Shown in pieces: positions 1 through 8,800 of a stretch of 64,000 nucleotides of DNA. Both the position numbers and the translations under genes were made by a program. The stretch is from assembly GCF_030944625.1 (NCBI RefSeq), contig NZ_JAUSXY010000001.1, forward strand, positions 372,001 through 436,000. Direction: 5' to 3'. The notes below the pieces were generated by a model, which ran no database searches, was not told where the DNA came from, and saw only the letters and a list, made by a program, of their open reading frames with translations. The DNA is from Arthrobacter sp. SLBN-112. Its GTDB lineage: Bacteria > Actinomycetota > Actinomycetes > Actinomycetales > Micrococcaceae. Each line of letters starts with the position of its first letter. The first letter of the stretch is position 1.

Positions 1-324
1 ACCATCGTGGACCGCAAGAAGGACATGATCATCCGCAACGGCTACAACGTCTACCCCCGGGAAGTGGAGGAGGTCCTGTTGACGCACCCGGCCGTGGTCA
101 GCGCCGCCGTCTACGGCATTCCGGATGACGTCCATGGACAGGAGATCGCCGCCGCGATCGTACTGGACTCGGGGGCCACGGTCAGCGAATCCGAGCTGAT
201 TGAGTTCGCCAGTACCCGGCTGGCGGCCTACAAGTACCCGCGGGCGGTAAGGATCCTGTCCGAGCTCCCGCTTGGACCGAGTGGAAAGATCCTCAAGCGG
301 AAACTGGCCGAGGACCCCTCTTAG
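1..324 (+). CDS. Acyl-CoA synthetase (AMP-forming), C-terminal end, partial
   Basis: The reading frame is open at the left edge, so only about 107 C-terminal residues are present. They match the small mobile C-terminal domain of acyl-CoA ligases. DRKKDMIIRNGYNVYPREVE is the hinge and A8-like motif, and the lysine in GKILKRK near the end is the catalytic lysine of the adenylation step. The enzyme would activate a fatty or aromatic acid to its CoA thioester in the cytoplasm. The substrate cannot be told from this fragment. A hydrolase gene follows 60 bp downstream on the same strand and may be co-transcribed. Confidence 0.9.
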   Translation, partial: TIVDRKKDMIIRNGYNVYPREVEEVLLTHPAVVSAAVYGIPDDVHGQEIAAAIVLDSGATVSESELIEFASTRLAAYKYPRAVRILSELPLGPSGKILKRKLAEDPS

Positions 325-384
325 CGCGGGATCCTGCCACCACGACAAACCCAACCGTTCCGTTCTCCCGAAAGGACCCGGCCC

Positions 385-1302
385 GTGACCGCGCCCAGCC
401 GTAACGAGTACACCACCATTGACGTTCCGGTCCGGGGCGGCCTCCTCCGTACCGCGGTCTGGGGGTCACCTGATGCCGGGGCGCCCACCGTTCTTGCCGT
501 GCACGGGGTGACGTCCTCGCACATGCAGTGGGCGGTCCTGGCCGACGCGCTCCCCGGCGTCCGCATCATTGCGCCCGACTTGCGAGGACGCGGACACAGC
601 AACACCCTGCCCGGCCCCTACGGCATGGCGTCTCACGCCCAGGACCTGGCTGACGTCCTCGATGCGGTGTCGGCCAGGCAGGTCCTGGTGTTGGGGCATT
701 CCATGGGAGCGTTCGTGGCCGAGGTGTTTGCACACCTCCATCCCGACCGGGTCAGTTCACTCGTCCTGGTCGACGGCGGACTGCCCCTTCCCGTGCCCCC
801 GGGCGTCACCGTGGACCAGGCCATCCAGGCGATCCTCGGGCCGGCCGCCGCCCGGCTGTCCATGACGTTCCCGGACCACGAAACCTACTTGGATTTCTGG
901 CGGAATCATCCCGCCTTCGCAGCAGACTGGAACACCGACGTGGAAGCCTATGCGCGCTACGACCTGATGGGTGAAGCTCCAGACCTTCACCCATCGACCG
1001 TCGTGGAAGCCATGAGCGAGGACTCCAGGGACCTCCTGGCAGGGGAATCAGTCCGCCGTGCGCTGGAGAACCTGCGCCACGCCACCGTGCTGTTGTGGGC
1101 GCCGCGAGGACTTCGCGATGAATCCCCCGGGCTTTACACGCAGCAAATCGTGGAAACGCACCTGCATGGCCAGCCATCGATGCGGGCAGAGCTGGTTCCT
1201 GGCGTCAACCATTACACCATTGTCATGGGAGGCGCCGGGGCGGCCAGGGTTGCCGCCGTCGTCAAGGAAATGTTGGCGCAGGAGGACCTCAAGGCCCGTT
1301 GA
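385..1302 (+). CDS. Alpha/beta-fold hydrolase
   Basis: A 305-residue single-domain hydrolase. It has the oxyanion-side motif HGVTSS near residue 40, the nucleophile elbow GHSMG with Ser106, and a late GVNHY segment supplying the probable catalytic histidine. A GTG start at 385 is preceded by AAAGGA about 8 bases upstream. The length and motifs fit esterases, meta-cleavage hydrolases or haloperoxidase-like enzymes. The substrate is not predictable. It sits between the acyl-CoA ligase end and an aldo/keto reductase, all on the plus strand, which suggests a small catabolic operon. Confidence 0.85.
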   Translation: MTAPSRNEYTTIDVPVRGGLLRTAVWGSPDAGAPTVLAVHGVTSSHMQWAVLADALPGVRIIAPDLRGRGHSNTLPGPYGMASHAQDLADVLDAVSARQVLVLGHSMGAFVAEVFAHLHPDRVSSLVLVDGGLPLPVPPGVTVDQAIQAILGPAAARLSMTFPDHETYLDFWRNHPAFAADWNTDVEAYARYDLMGEAPDLHPSTVVEAMSEDSRDLLAGESVRRALENLRHATVLLWAPRGLRDESPGLYTQQIVETHLHGQPSMRAELVPGVNHYTIVMGGAGAARVAAVVKEMLAQEDLKAR

Positions 1303-1382
1303 ATTGCCGCCCCCTCAGGGAGGCCGAAAGATTCTCCGCCCTCCCGGGAGCCAGGACGGCCGCCACAAGGGAGACTGGGGGA

Positions 1383-2216
1383 ATGAAACTTGCACCGCTC
1401 ATCCCCCTCAACGACGGCAACAGCATCCCCCAGCTTGGTTTGGGCACTTGGCCGCTGGACGACGATCAGGTGGCGGCCGCCGTCGTGCAGGCCGTGGAAG
1501 CCGGGTACCGGCACATTGATACCGCGGTAAAGTACGGCAACGAACGTGGTGTGGGCAACGGCATCCGGGCCACTGGCCTGGACCGCAACGAGCTCTTCGT
1601 CACCACCAAGCTGGACGGTGAATTCCAAGGCCACGACCGCGCCGTTGCGGGGCTGGAGGGGTCCCTGAAGCGTCTGGGGCTGGATTATGTGGACCTGCTG
1701 CTTATCCACTGGCCGTTGCCTGGCAGGGACCAATATGTTTCCACCTGGCAGACGTTTGAACGGCTCCAGGCCGAGGGAAAGGTCCGGTCCATCGGGGTGT
1801 CCAACTTCAAGCCGGCCCACCTGGAGCGCCTGATGGCGGAGACGGATGTGGTGCCGGCGGTCAACCAGGTCCAGCTCAGCCCCGCGATTACCCGGACCGC
1901 GGAGCGCGAGTTCCATGCCGCGCACGGGATCGTCACGGAGTCCTACAGTCCATTGGGCGGGCAGGGCGCGGGTTTGCTGGGCGCCCCCATCCTGGCGCAA
2001 CTCGCTGAAAAACACGGCAAATCCCCGGGCCAACTGGTTCTGCGGTGGCACATACAAAACGGATTGGTAACGATTCCCAAGACCTCTTCTCCGGAGCGGA
2101 TGCAGGAGAATTTGGATGTGTTCGATTTCGCCCTGGACCCGCAGGATCTAGCGGAACTTTCAGTCCTGGACGACGGTCCCGGTGCTGGCAACGATTCCGA
2201 CAAAACCGGGCACTAA
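1383..2216 (+). CDS. Aldo/keto reductase
   Basis: A 277-residue NADPH-dependent aldo/keto reductase of the 2,5-diketo-gluconate reductase type. The catalytic tetrad is visible: Asp46 and Tyr51 in HIDTAVKY, Lys76 in VTTK and His109 in LLIHWP. The C-terminal IPKTSSPERMQEN segment is the cofactor-phosphate binding region. The frame extends upstream to 1299, but ATG 1383 begins the family N-terminus and follows GGGGGA. It probably reduces small aldehydes or keto sugars; the substrate is unknown. Confidence 0.9.
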   Translation: MKLAPLIPLNDGNSIPQLGLGTWPLDDDQVAAAVVQAVEAGYRHIDTAVKYGNERGVGNGIRATGLDRNELFVTTKLDGEFQGHDRAVAGLEGSLKRLGLDYVDLLLIHWPLPGRDQYVSTWQTFERLQAEGKVRSIGVSNFKPAHLERLMAETDVVPAVNQVQLSPAITRTAEREFHAAHGIVTESYSPLGGQGAGLLGAPILAQLAEKHGKSPGQLVLRWHIQNGLVTIPKTSSPERMQENLDVFDFALDPQDLAELSVLDDGPGAGNDSDKTGH

Positions 2217-2252
2217 AATCAGCCTGAAGTGCACTTTTTTCCAGAAACAGGG

Positions 2253-2283
2253 TTGGCAAAAAGATAGTAAGCATGATTACTAT
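2253..2283 (+). promoter_or_regulatory. Candidate promoter with overlapping 20-bp dyad
   Basis: TTGGCA at 2253-2258 could be a -35 box and TACTAT at 2278-2283 a -10 box, with a rather long 19-base spacer. The dyad ATAGTAA-N6-TTACTAT at 2264-2283 covers the spacer and -10, an operator-like position upstream of the GlsB-type gene. This is inferred from sequence only. Confidence 0.35.
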
Positions 2284-2348
2284 TGAGCCAGAAGGATGAA
2301 GTGCCTCCGGGACCCGGAGGCCTCCTCTACGTAGGAAGAGAGCGACAA

Positions 2349-2615
2349 ATGGGATTTATTGCATTTCTGATTCTCGGACTTATCGCTGGTGCGATCGCTA
2401 AGGCGATCCTCCCGGGCAGGCAGGGTGGCGGCTGGGTCATCACCCTGATCCTGGGCGTTGTTGGCGCGCTCCTCGGCGGCTGGCTGGGCGGAATGATCTT
2501 CGGCAGTGGACTGCAGGAGTTCTTCTCCATCCAGACCTGGCTGCTGGCGATCGTCGGCTCGCTGATCGTCCTTGCCATTTACGGCATGGTCACCAGGCGC
2601 AGCGCCCGCGGCTAA
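2349..2615 (+). CDS. GlsB/YeaQ/YmgE family stress-response membrane protein
   Basis: An 88-residue integral membrane protein with three hydrophobic segments separated by glycine-rich turns (GLIAGAIAKAILPGRQGGG and GALLGGWLGG). This is the pattern of the transglycosylase-associated GlsB/YeaQ family linked to general stress responses. ATG 2349 is preceded by GGAAGAGAG. The upstream in-frame extension lacks a plausible start. A strong hairpin terminator follows the stop codon, so it is probably a single-gene transcript. The molecular function of the family is not established. Confidence 0.88.
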   Translation: MGFIAFLILGLIAGAIAKAILPGRQGGGWVITLILGVVGALLGGWLGGMIFGSGLQEFFSIQTWLLAIVGSLIVLAIYGMVTRRSARG

Positions 2616-2633
2616 CTGCACGGGCAAGCCAGG

Positions 2634-2668
2634 AAGCCGGCTTGGGGACACCCTCCCCAAGCCGGCTT
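2634..2668 (+). terminator. Rho-independent terminator after GlsB-type gene
   Basis: Perfect 15-bp stem (2634-2648 with 2654-2668), 5-base loop, followed by a T-rich TTCATTTTCT tract. It lies 18 bases after the stop of the membrane-protein gene. Confidence 0.85.
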
Positions 2669-2741
2669 TCATTTTCTCCGGTAACGGGCAAGCGCTGGCC
2701 CGGCCGGAACTGACAACCTTCTCGCAGAGCAGGAGTTCATC

Positions 2742-3047
2742 GTGAAAAACAAGCTTCTTTTAGGTGTGGGCGTCGCTATCGGCTACGTTCTCGGCTCGCG
2801 GTCGGGCCGTGCAGCTTACGACAAGCTGAAGGCCCGTGCGGCCGGTATTTGGGACAGCAAGCCGGTCCAGGACAAGGTGGCCGTGGCAACGGAGGCCGTC
2901 AAGGAAAAGGCGCCCGAAGTGGCCGACCAACTGGGCGAAGCCGCCCGCAGGGCAGGCACCGTGATCGGCTCTGCAATGCACCGGGACGGGACGTCCGGCG
3001 GGGAGCAAGTCCTCCGCCTCCGCCGCCGGCACATCCCCACGTGGTGA
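2742..3047 (+). CDS. YtxH-like protein, C-terminus probably frameshifted
   Basis: GTG start at 2742 behind GCAGGAG. The first 85 residues match small YtxH-type stress proteins: an N-terminal glycine-containing hydrophobic helix, then an amphipathic helix with KEKAPEVADQLGEAARRAG. The annotated tail after GTSGG (VLRLRRRHIPTW) is arginine-rich and looks unnatural. Skipping one base in the GGGG run at 3000-3003 continues into a hydrophilic tail (GDAAGLGEDHIPAHSTHPE...) ending at 3144. That tail fits the family better. A real frameshift or a sequencing indel is likely. The function is unknown beyond membrane or envelope stress association. Confidence 0.75.
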   Translation: MKNKLLLGVGVAIGYVLGSRSGRAAYDKLKARAAGIWDSKPVQDKVAVATEAVKEKAPEVADQLGEAARRAGTVIGSAMHRDGTSGGEQVLRLRRRHIPTW

Positions 3048-3301
3048 CGCGGCCGGGCTGGGCGAGGACCACATCCCCGCACACAGCACCCACCCGGAGA
3101 CCACTAACCTTGGTACCTCGGACGGGGCCGGAGGAAAGGCCTGACTCCTGGTCCGTGCCCTTGGTTACGTGCTTCAGCCGCGTGACAAGCGGACTTGGCC
3201 AGTCTTGTGCTACAACTGAATCGCTTTGCTGGCCGTCGCGATCCTTGGGGGACGCGGCGGCCGGCATTGTCTTAAGCGGGTGACGCTGGCGTTTCCCTGG
3301 C

Positions 3302-4141
3302 TTAGTCCTTGTCGATCCCAGGCAGGGCGCCCACAACCACCGTCGCGTCCAGGTCCTCCGAACGGACGGTCTCTGTCCGGAACCCGGCCGCGGCCAGGAT
3401 GGCAGAAGTTCCGGCCGCCTGCCGTTCACTGGTTTCGATGAGCAGGTGCCCCTCGGGGGCGAGCCACTCGATGGATCCGGCGGCAACACGTCGATGGAAG
3501 TCCAGTCCGTCCGCGCCGCCGTCCAACGAGATCACCGGCTCGTACAGCCGGGCTTCGGGCGGCATGGTCCTGATGGCCTCGGTGGGAACGTACGGGGCGT
3601 TGACAGCCAGCAGCCTGACCCGGCCGCGCAGCGCCGATGGGAGCGCCTCGAATAAATCGCCACGATGAACGCTGCCGCCGAGTGGTTCGATGTTCCGCCG
3701 CGCGCACTGCACGGCTGTGGCGTCGATGTCAGCGGCATGCAGGTCCACTCCGGGCAGCGCGCGAACCATAGCCGCTCCCACGGCGCCGGACCCGCAGCAC
3801 AGGTCGACGACAACCGGAGGTTCCGCAGACGGGCTGGTGGACAGCAGCGCCACAGCGTGGCTGACCAGCAGTTCAGTGCGGCGCCGCGGGACGAAGACGC
3901 CCGTCTCAACACGAATGCGCCGGCCGGCGAACTCCGCCCAGCCGAGGACGTATTCCAGCGGCATCCCCGCAGCGCGGCGCTGGACATTAAGGGCGAGTTC
4001 CGCAGGCCCGGTGGCTTCCGACAGCAGCAGCCGGGCCTCCTCCTCAGCGAAAACGCAGCCAGCCGAGCGCAGGAGCGTCACGATGTGGTCGAAGGCCGGA
4101 GTGGGGTGGCTGTCAACAGCGCTTGATTCAGGAACTGGCAT
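3302..4141 (-). CDS. Putative protein N5-glutamine methyltransferase (PrmC-related)
   Basis: A 279-residue SAM-dependent methyltransferase related to PrmC/HemK. Motif I is VVVDLCCGSGAVG. The catalytic NPPY motif of PrmC reads NAPYVP here, a variation I associate with the actinobacterial PrmC-related subgroup. The N-terminal helical substrate-binding region contains PLEYVLGWAEF. ATG 4141 is chosen because GAGAGGCG lies just upstream. The longer frame to 4219 has no ribosome site. It may methylate a glutamine in a release factor or another protein; a second, canonical PrmC would be expected elsewhere. It follows malQ by 74 bp on the same strand. Confidence 0.85.
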   Translation of the reverse strand: MPVPESSAVDSHPTPAFDHIVTLLRSAGCVFAEEEARLLLSEATGPAELALNVQRRAAGMPLEYVLGWAEFAGRRIRVETGVFVPRRRTELLVSHAVALLSTSPSAEPPVVVDLCCGSGAVGAAMVRALPGVDLHAADIDATAVQCARRNIEPLGGSVHRGDLFEALPSALRGRVRLLAVNAPYVPTEAIRTMPPEARLYEPVISLDGGADGLDFHRRVAAGSIEWLAPEGHLLIETSERQAAGTSAILAAAGFRTETVRSEDLDATVVVGALPGIDKD

Positions 4142-4215
4142 ATGAACGCCTCTCAGTGAACCGGCACAGCCAGCAATATTCTTTGGATCGGCAGCTGCGC
4201 CCCTTTGGCGACCGT

Positions 4216-6426
4216 TCAAGTCCCGTGGAGGGACCCTTCCACCGCCGCGAGCAGCGCATTGAACCTCTTGTTGGCGGGAAGGTCGTCGAGATAGACGGGT
4301 TTGCCGTCGGGGCCGCCCAAAGGAACCTGCCAGTTGGGGTACAGCGCCTCGGTGGTTCCGGGCTGGTTCTGGACCCGCCGCTCCCCCACCGCGTCCACCA
4401 GGGCCACGCCGAGCAGCACCGACGGCGACTGGGCCAGCAGGAGGTGCAGCGCCTCAATGGTGTGTTCCTCAGCCGACTGCCCGCCGGCAGCCACCTCGGA
4501 GAGGTACCCGCGTTCACGCAGCAGGGCGAACATCTTTTCCAGCGACGCGTTGTGTTCGGCCCGCTCTTCCCCCTCGGTGCGCTCCAGCAGGCCAAGACGG
4601 CTCCGCAACGCCACGTGGTCCCCGGCAAGGTAGCCGGCGGTGGGCGGGAGGTCGTGGGTGTTGACGCTGGCGAGTGCCTGCGTACGGTACTTTTCCGGCG
4701 CAAGCGGCGAATCGCCGTCGTACTCGAACCAAAGAATGGACGTGCCAAGGATGCCGCGGGCAGCGAGGTAGTCGCACACCCATGGCTCGAACGTGCCCAG
4801 GTCTTCCCCGATCACCACGGCACCTGCGCGCTGCGCCTCCAGGGCGAGGATGCCGATCAGGGCCTCATGGTCGTACCGGACGTAGGCGCCGTCCCCCGGC
4901 GCATTGCCCTGCGGGATCCACCACAGCCGGAACAGGCCCAGGATGTGGTCAACACGGATACCACCGGCGTGCCTGAGCACGGTGGCGAGCATGTTGCGGA
5001 ACGGCTCGTAGCCGGTTTCGGCGAGACGGGTGGGGTGCCAGGGCGGCTGGCCCCAGTCCTGGCCCTGCTGGTTGTACATGTCCGGCGGCGCGCCCACACT
5101 GGTGGCCGGCGCCAGCACGCCGCGGAGCGTCCACGCATCGGCACTGCTGTGGTCCACCCCCACGGCGAGATCGTGCACCACGCCCAGCCGCATGCCGGAG
5201 CGCAACGCGGCCTGCTGGGCTTCCTCCAACTGTTCGTCGCAGATCCACTGCAGCCAGCGGTGGAACCCGATCCGGTCCGCGAGCTTCTCCCGCAGCGCCT
5301 CCGCCTCACGTGTTCCGATGGCGCAGGCCGGGTCCGTCCACAGCGGATCGTCCGGCGCGAGGTCCTCCCTGATGGCGGACCACAGCGCGAAATCATCCAG
5401 GCCGCTCCCGGAGATGCGGCAGAACTCGTCGAACGCTGCCTGCCGGGCCGGCGAGCGCCGCGTGTGGTACAGCATCTCAAGCGCCTGCAGCTTCGCCGCG
5501 TACACAGCATCGCGGTCCAGCCGGGCGCTGTCCTTGTTCAACCCGGCGACCTCCTCGTGCAGCTTTTCCAGCGCCGCCCGTTTCCGCGGCCGCAGGTAAG
5601 CCAGCTCGGGAACGGCTTCGATGCGGATGTACAGCGGGTTGAAGAACCGCCGCGTGGACGGTGAGTACGGCGAGGGCTGGACTGGAGGAACCGGCTCAGC
5701 CGCATGCAGCGGATTGACCAGCACATAGTCGGCCCCGCGCTCGCCGCTGATGGCTGCCAGGTCCGCCAGGTCCGCGAAATCGCCGATGCCCCACGACCGC
5801 TTGGACCGCACCGAATACAGCTGCGTGGCCAGGCCCCAACCGCGGCGCTCCACCAGCGGTGCCGCCGTGTCCAGCCGCGCAGGCGTCACCACCAGGGTGG
5901 CGGTGGCCGTGGCACCCTCGGAGTCCGCGTTCAGGGTGTGCCAGCCCAAGGGGAGGTCCGGCGGCAGGGAAAAGGTGGCACGGCCGGTCGGTACGCCGTC
6001 GACCTCCCGGGGCTGGACCCAGACGTCCTCCTGGGCCGCCTCCAGTGAGCCCGCGCCGCCTTCGAGCGTGACCGTCAGCCGGGCCGTGGCGCCGTCCCGC
6101 ACATGGACCGGGACCTGGGCGGGCTCGCCCTGCTTAATGACGACGGCGGACGGCAGCATCCGCCGCCATGGCGCCAGTTCCGCCTCCGCCAGGGCAGCTT
6201 CGATGTGCTGGTTCGTATCGGCCTGCACACCCAGGGCGGCGAGCACCTTGATCAGCGTCGATTCGGCAACGGAGTGCGGGAGTCCGTCCCACCCCTGGAA
6301 GGACGTGCCAACCCCGTGCGCGTCCGCCAACTGCTGGAGCAGGTGCGGATCCACCGGCGCCTGGGCGGCGGGAGGGTCTGCGGGCATGCCTGGTCGTGGT
6401 GCGTGCTGCTGGTCTGAAGCCGTCAT
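4216..6426 (-). CDS. malQ: 4-alpha-glucanotransferase (amylomaltase, GH77)
   Basis: A 736-residue GH77 enzyme that disproportionates maltodextrins by transferring alpha-1,4-glucan segments. The nucleophile motif GGIRVDHILGLFR, the acid/base motif VIGEDLG and the stabilising SVNTHDLPP motif are all present. The N-terminal ~170 residues are the extra domain common in actinobacterial MalQ. ATG 6426 is preceded by GAGGCGG. The open frame extends further upstream to 6882 but without family similarity. It is probably a monocistronic or two-gene unit with the downstream methyltransferase. Confidence 0.95.
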   Translation of the reverse strand: MTASDQQHAPRPGMPADPPAAQAPVDPHLLQQLADAHGVGTSFQGWDGLPHSVAESTLIKVLAALGVQADTNQHIEAALAEAELAPWRRMLPSAVVIKQGEPAQVPVHVRDGATARLTVTLEGGAGSLEAAQEDVWVQPREVDGVPTGRATFSLPPDLPLGWHTLNADSEGATATATLVVTPARLDTAAPLVERRGWGLATQLYSVRSKRSWGIGDFADLADLAAISGERGADYVLVNPLHAAEPVPPVQPSPYSPSTRRFFNPLYIRIEAVPELAYLRPRKRAALEKLHEEVAGLNKDSARLDRDAVYAAKLQALEMLYHTRRSPARQAAFDEFCRISGSGLDDFALWSAIREDLAPDDPLWTDPACAIGTREAEALREKLADRIGFHRWLQWICDEQLEEAQQAALRSGMRLGVVHDLAVGVDHSSADAWTLRGVLAPATSVGAPPDMYNQQGQDWGQPPWHPTRLAETGYEPFRNMLATVLRHAGGIRVDHILGLFRLWWIPQGNAPGDGAYVRYDHEALIGILALEAQRAGAVVIGEDLGTFEPWVCDYLAARGILGTSILWFEYDGDSPLAPEKYRTQALASVNTHDLPPTAGYLAGDHVALRSRLGLLERTEGEERAEHNASLEKMFALLRERGYLSEVAAGGQSAEEHTIEALHLLLAQSPSVLLGVALVDAVGERRVQNQPGTTEALYPNWQVPLGGPDGKPVYLDDLPANKRFNALLAAVEGSLHGT

Positions 6427-6709
6427 GGGTGTCCGCCTCGTCTGTGATGGTCCCGAACTTACAGTGCTGCCTGTTGCCCCGGGAGCTGACACCCCAGTGC
6501 ACAACCGTTGGTTCAGATTATTGCAGGGCGCAGCCGGGGCGAAACCCGGACCGCAGATGTCGGCGAAGCCACAAAACGTCATCCCGGGCCCTCCGGTTAC
6601 TTCGTGCGAAGAAAAGAGAAGGACTAAGGCGGAAATCTGCGGTGGCCTGCGGAATCTGTGTAGCGTCATGACGATCCACGGCGCGGCAACCATATGGAGG
6701 AGACCGGAG

Positions 6710-7756
6710 ATGGGCCTTAGCGAACTGCGGATGTTCGGACGGTCGGGCACCCCCATCAGCCCACTCACCCTGGGCACCATGAACTTTGGCGAGGGGACCG
6801 GCGGGCCGCCGGGCGCCCCCACCGGCGCGGATGAGGCCATCCGCATCATCCATGCGGCGCTTGATGCCGGCATCACGGCCATTGATACGGCCGACGTCTA
6901 TTCGCAGGGCGAGTCCGAACAGGTGGTGGGCCGGGCCCTGCGCGGCCGGCGGGACGACGTCTTCCTGGCCACCAAGTTCCACGGCCAGATGAGCCCCAAT
7001 CCGGCACACTCGGGGAACTCCCGCCGCTGGATCACCCAGGCCGTCGAAGGCAGCCTCCACCGGCTGCAGACGGACCGCATCGACCTCTACCAGGCGCACC
7101 GGCCCGACTACAACACCGACGTGCTGGAAACCATCACCACCCTCAACGACCTGATCCGCCAGGGCAAGATCCTCTACTACGGCACCTCGGTGTTTACGCC
7201 GGCCCAGCTTGTCGAGGCGCAGTGGCTGGCCACCACCAACCACCTGATTCCGCCGCTGGGCAACCAGGTTCCCTACTCGATGCTGGTCCGTGGCAACGAA
7301 CGCGACGTGCTGCCCATCGCCCAGCAGTACGGCCTGGGCGTCCTGGCTTACGGCCCGTTGGCTGGGGGCTGGCTCTCGGGCAGCTTCGTCCTGGACTCAG
7401 GCAAGCCGCCCGCCCGGGTGCACACGCTTCCAGGCCGGTACGACATTTCCGGGCCGTCGAGTGAGCGGAAGCTGCTCGCCGCGGATTCTTTGGCCCGGCT
7501 GGCGGACAAGCTGGAGATATCCCTGGTTGACCTGGCCGTCGGCTTTGCCCTGACCCACCCCGCGGTCAGCAGCGTGATTATCGGTCCGCGCAGCGAGGAA
7601 CACCTCCAGGCGTACCTTCGCGCCGCGGACGTCCAACTGGGCGAGACGGTCCTGGACGCCATCGACGAGCTCGTTCCGCCGGGCACCAACTTCGTGGAGC
7701 GGGACGCGGGCGCCATTGTCCCGTCCATCGAGTTCGCGGAATTACGACGCCGGTAG
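6710..7756 (+). CDS. Aldo/keto reductase (YajO/Tas-like)
   Basis: A 348-residue aldo/keto reductase of the longer potassium-channel-beta/YajO-like group. The catalytic residues are visible in IDTADVYSQGESE (Asp, Tyr), LATKFHG (Lys) and YQAHRPD (His). The C-terminal cofactor segment includes SSVIIGPRSEEHLQ. ATG 6710 has GGAGGAG 8 bases upstream. An in-frame ATG at 6668 and the long upstream extension are antisense to malQ and rejected. It transcribes divergently from malQ. The substrate is unknown. Confidence 0.9.
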   Translation: MGLSELRMFGRSGTPISPLTLGTMNFGEGTGGPPGAPTGADEAIRIIHAALDAGITAIDTADVYSQGESEQVVGRALRGRRDDVFLATKFHGQMSPNPAHSGNSRRWITQAVEGSLHRLQTDRIDLYQAHRPDYNTDVLETITTLNDLIRQGKILYYGTSVFTPAQLVEAQWLATTNHLIPPLGNQVPYSMLVRGNERDVLPIAQQYGLGVLAYGPLAGGWLSGSFVLDSGKPPARVHTLPGRYDISGPSSERKLLAADSLARLADKLEISLVDLAVGFALTHPAVSSVIIGPRSEEHLQAYLRAADVQLGETVLDAIDELVPPGTNFVERDAGAIVPSIEFAELRRR

Positions 7757-7860
7757 CGGGCTCCCGGCCGGGCCGCACCCAGGTGCCGCGCCCCCGTGAC
7801 GGCCGGTGCCGTCGTCATGCCTTCTGATTTCCGCCGGTAGAGCTCCACCGTCCAGTGCCT

Positions 7861-8397
7861 ATGATGGCTTCGATGAAGGCCCTGTTCACCATAGGTCACG
7901 GCACCGCGTCCCAGGACGATTTCACCAGGCTGCTCCGCGTCGCCGGGGCGGAATCGCTGGTGGATGTCCGGATTGGGCCGGGCAGCCGAAAGTATCCGCA
8001 TTTCGGCAAGGATCGCATGGCCGACTGGCTGCCTGCTGCCGGCATCGGCTACCGCTGGGAGCGGCGGCTGGGCGGCTTCCGGAAACTGCCTCCCGATTCC
8101 CCGGACACGGCCCTGCGCAATGAGTCCTTCCGCGCCTATGCCGCCTACATGCGCAGCGAAGACTTTGCCGCAGCCGTTGCGGAACTGGTAACCGGCTCCC
8201 AGGCAGCCCGGACGGCGATCATGTGCAGCGAAACCCTGTGGTGGCGCTGCCACCGCAGGCTGATCTCAGACCACTGCGTCCTGCTGGCCAACCTGCCGGT
8301 TGAACACCTGATGCCGCCGGACAAGGCGGTACCGCACGTTCCCACCAAGGGCGTGCGGGTGCTGGGCAATGAGCTGCGCTACGACGTCCCGGAGTGA
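7861..8397 (+). CDS. DUF488 domain-containing protein
   Basis: About 178 residues of the DUF488 family, recognised by FTIGHGTAS near the start, VDVRIGPGSRKYPHF, RWERRLGGFRK and the cysteine-bearing MCSETLWWRCHR motif with LISDH. The family is widespread and its biochemical role is unknown. The cysteine-histidine motif suggests a metal or redox function, which is inference. Candidate starts are GTG 7855 and ATG 7861, 7864 and 7873; none has a clear ribosome site, so the N-terminus is uncertain by a few residues. Confidence 0.85.
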   Translation: MMASMKALFTIGHGTASQDDFTRLLRVAGAESLVDVRIGPGSRKYPHFGKDRMADWLPAAGIGYRWERRLGGFRKLPPDSPDTALRNESFRAYAAYMRSEDFAAAVAELVTGSQAARTAIMCSETLWWRCHRRLISDHCVLLANLPVEHLMPPDKAVPHVPTKGVRVLGNELRYDVPE

Positions 8398-8488
8398 CCG
8401 CCGCTCGGGTGGCCGGGCTATTGACTAAGCGGTAGAAGACTCCTACGGTCGATACCGGAACCGCCTCCCAGGGAATACAGGGGCTGCC

Positions 8489-8800
8489 ATGCCAATGTCC
8501 GATGAGGAGCGACGCCTGCTCAAGGAGCTGGAACTGGGGCTGATCGCGGACGATCCCCATCTGGCCATGGAATTGCTGTCCGGCTATCCCGCGCGCCGTT
8601 TCCCCACTGCTCTTCTCCCGGGGTTGGCGGTAGCGGTGATCGGCTTGGTGCTCATCCTGGCGGGGGCAGGACTGCCGGCCCCCGGCGCGGTGGTGCTAGG
8701 AATCCTGCTGCTGGGGTTGGGCGCCTGCCTGTTGCTGGGCCCGACCGGGCTGAACCGGAGCACGCGACGGCAGCCCACCGCCAGACGGCACCGCCGCTGA
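8489..8800 (+). CDS. DUF3040 domain-containing membrane protein
   Basis: A 103-residue protein with the DUF3040 signature: an acidic N-terminus starting MSDEERRLLKELE, two hydrophobic helices (roughly residues 38-58 and 64-83) and a basic tail. Such proteins are common in actinobacteria and of unknown function. ATG 8489 or the ATG two codons later could be used; CAGGGG lies upstream. The last 105 bp overlap the antisense 3' end of the EamA transporter gene. Confidence 0.8.
   Translation: MPMSDEERRLLKELELGLIADDPHLAMELLSGYPARRFPTALLPGLAVAVIGLVLILAGAGLPAPGAVVLGILLLGLGACLLLGPTGLNRSTRRQPTARRHRR

Noticed and set aside
4123-5664. 513-residue plus-strand open frame
   Set aside because: Antisense shadow of malQ; no recognisable domain.
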